Origin: Tetrapisispora phaffii CBS 4417
Taxonomy: Eukaryota > Ascomycota > Saccharomycetes > Saccharomycetales > Saccharomycetaceae
Length of the DNA stretch: 64,000 nucleotides
Assembly: GCF_000236905.1 (NCBI RefSeq)
Contig: NC_016529.1
Coordinates: 62,001-126,000 of the forward strand
Reading direction: 5' to 3'
This document shows positions 63,528 through 64,000 of this stretch, in pieces. A program made the position numbers and the translations under genes. The notes beneath the pieces are model-generated. The model ran no database searches. It was not told the origin of the DNA and worked only from the letters and a program-made list of their open reading frames with translations. The first letter of the stretch is position 1. Every line of letters starts with the position of its first letter.

Positions 63528-64000
63528 TTTCTTTAATCTGAGATCACTTATTTGTTCTTAAGATATTTTAGATACAACTTTTTAAATACTAATGAAACAA
63601 GCGATATTTAACTGTAATCAATCACCTCATGAGATCGTTTATATACATATATTTTTATGTTCTCAAAGCATATGCAGCCTCATCTCGTCTGTAATGTTTT
63701 CAACCATCGATAGCCTTTAATGACAAATTTTCTGAAGAAGAGACGCGTTATATCATGTTACACGAGCCGCTGTCAGTTACAGCATCTACCATAAAAGAAC
63801 CATTCCCAAATAAAGTATCATGGATGTAGAATCGACCATTCCATCCTATCAGGGATACCGAACAATAAACCAGTTAACCATTATATCTCAAACGTAATCT
63901 TGCTAAGAATTCATCTTTAGTAAAAAAAACGTCGAGCCCATGCGATTTCGACTTGATGTTCCCCTCATAAAGATTGACCTGAACAGCAAAGTCAACTAAC
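63528..64000. other. GLN4 promoter region at the window end
   Basis: About 470 bp with no supported gene or motif; any neighbour begins beyond the window. Confidence 0.5.

Overview
The window is nuclear DNA from a budding yeast of the family Saccharomycetaceae. The evidence is compact, intron-poor, AT-rich gene layout, about 29 protein genes that each match a Saccharomyces cerevisiae gene by motif and length, three yeast-type tRNA genes, and gene order matching S. cerevisiae. Genes from S. cerevisiae chromosome XV (YOR002W to YOL011W) alternate with genes from chromosome XIII (YML003W to YMR006C), which are sister regions of the whole-genome duplication (WGD). Several genes expected from the ancestral order (IZH2, MDM12, AIM34, DNL4) are missing. 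I infer a post-WGD species with its own pattern of gene loss, perhaps of the Vanderwaltozyma/Tetrapisispora kind; the species itself cannot be named from this sequence.

Layout. 1-9 kb is a rearranged mosaic: FUM1 (5' end cut by the window), UTP23, an unrecognised small secreted or membrane ORF, a kinesin-5 (CIN8 position) and NPR2. 9-15 kb holds TSR3, an intact VRL1 and SGT2. 15.7-23.6 kb holds tRNA-Arg, ALG6, YPT7, RRP6 and PHO80; the RRP6-PHO80 gap is where CEN15 lies in S. cerevisiae and contains a very AT-rich tract flanked by two CDEIII-like motifs. 23.6-26.6 kb is a 3-kb gap with tRNA-Thr and a likely solo LTR. 26.6-51.2 kb is a dense block: PFA4, SIN3, RPB11, CDC5, TOP1, CSI2, MIX17, COQ10, MVP1, RCL1, TAF4 and a phospholipase B. 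A synteny break follows, with RRN11, a likely LTR relic and an intron-containing tRNA-Pro. The right end (55.5-63.5 kb) is HSP60, an LCB4/LCB5 sphingoid-base kinase, TMA7 and GLN4, mixing S. cerevisiae chromosomes XII and XV.

Functions that recur are ribosome and rRNA production (UTP23, TSR3, RCL1, RRN11, RRP6, TMA7; four carry PAC promoter boxes), endosome/vacuole traffic (VRL1, YPT7, MVP1), transcription (SIN3, RPB11, TAF4, TOP1), mitochondria (FUM1, MIX17, COQ10, HSP60), nutrient signalling (NPR2, PHO80), and mitosis (CIN8, CDC5).

The two most interesting signals are the kinesin-5, whose nucleotide-binding motifs have lost key residues although its 982-codon frame is open, and the candidate centromere. 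A Tbf1/Cbf1-like site cluster that may drive an unannotated small RNA between CDC5 and TOP1 comes next. All functions are assigned by sequence recognition only; no database search was run.
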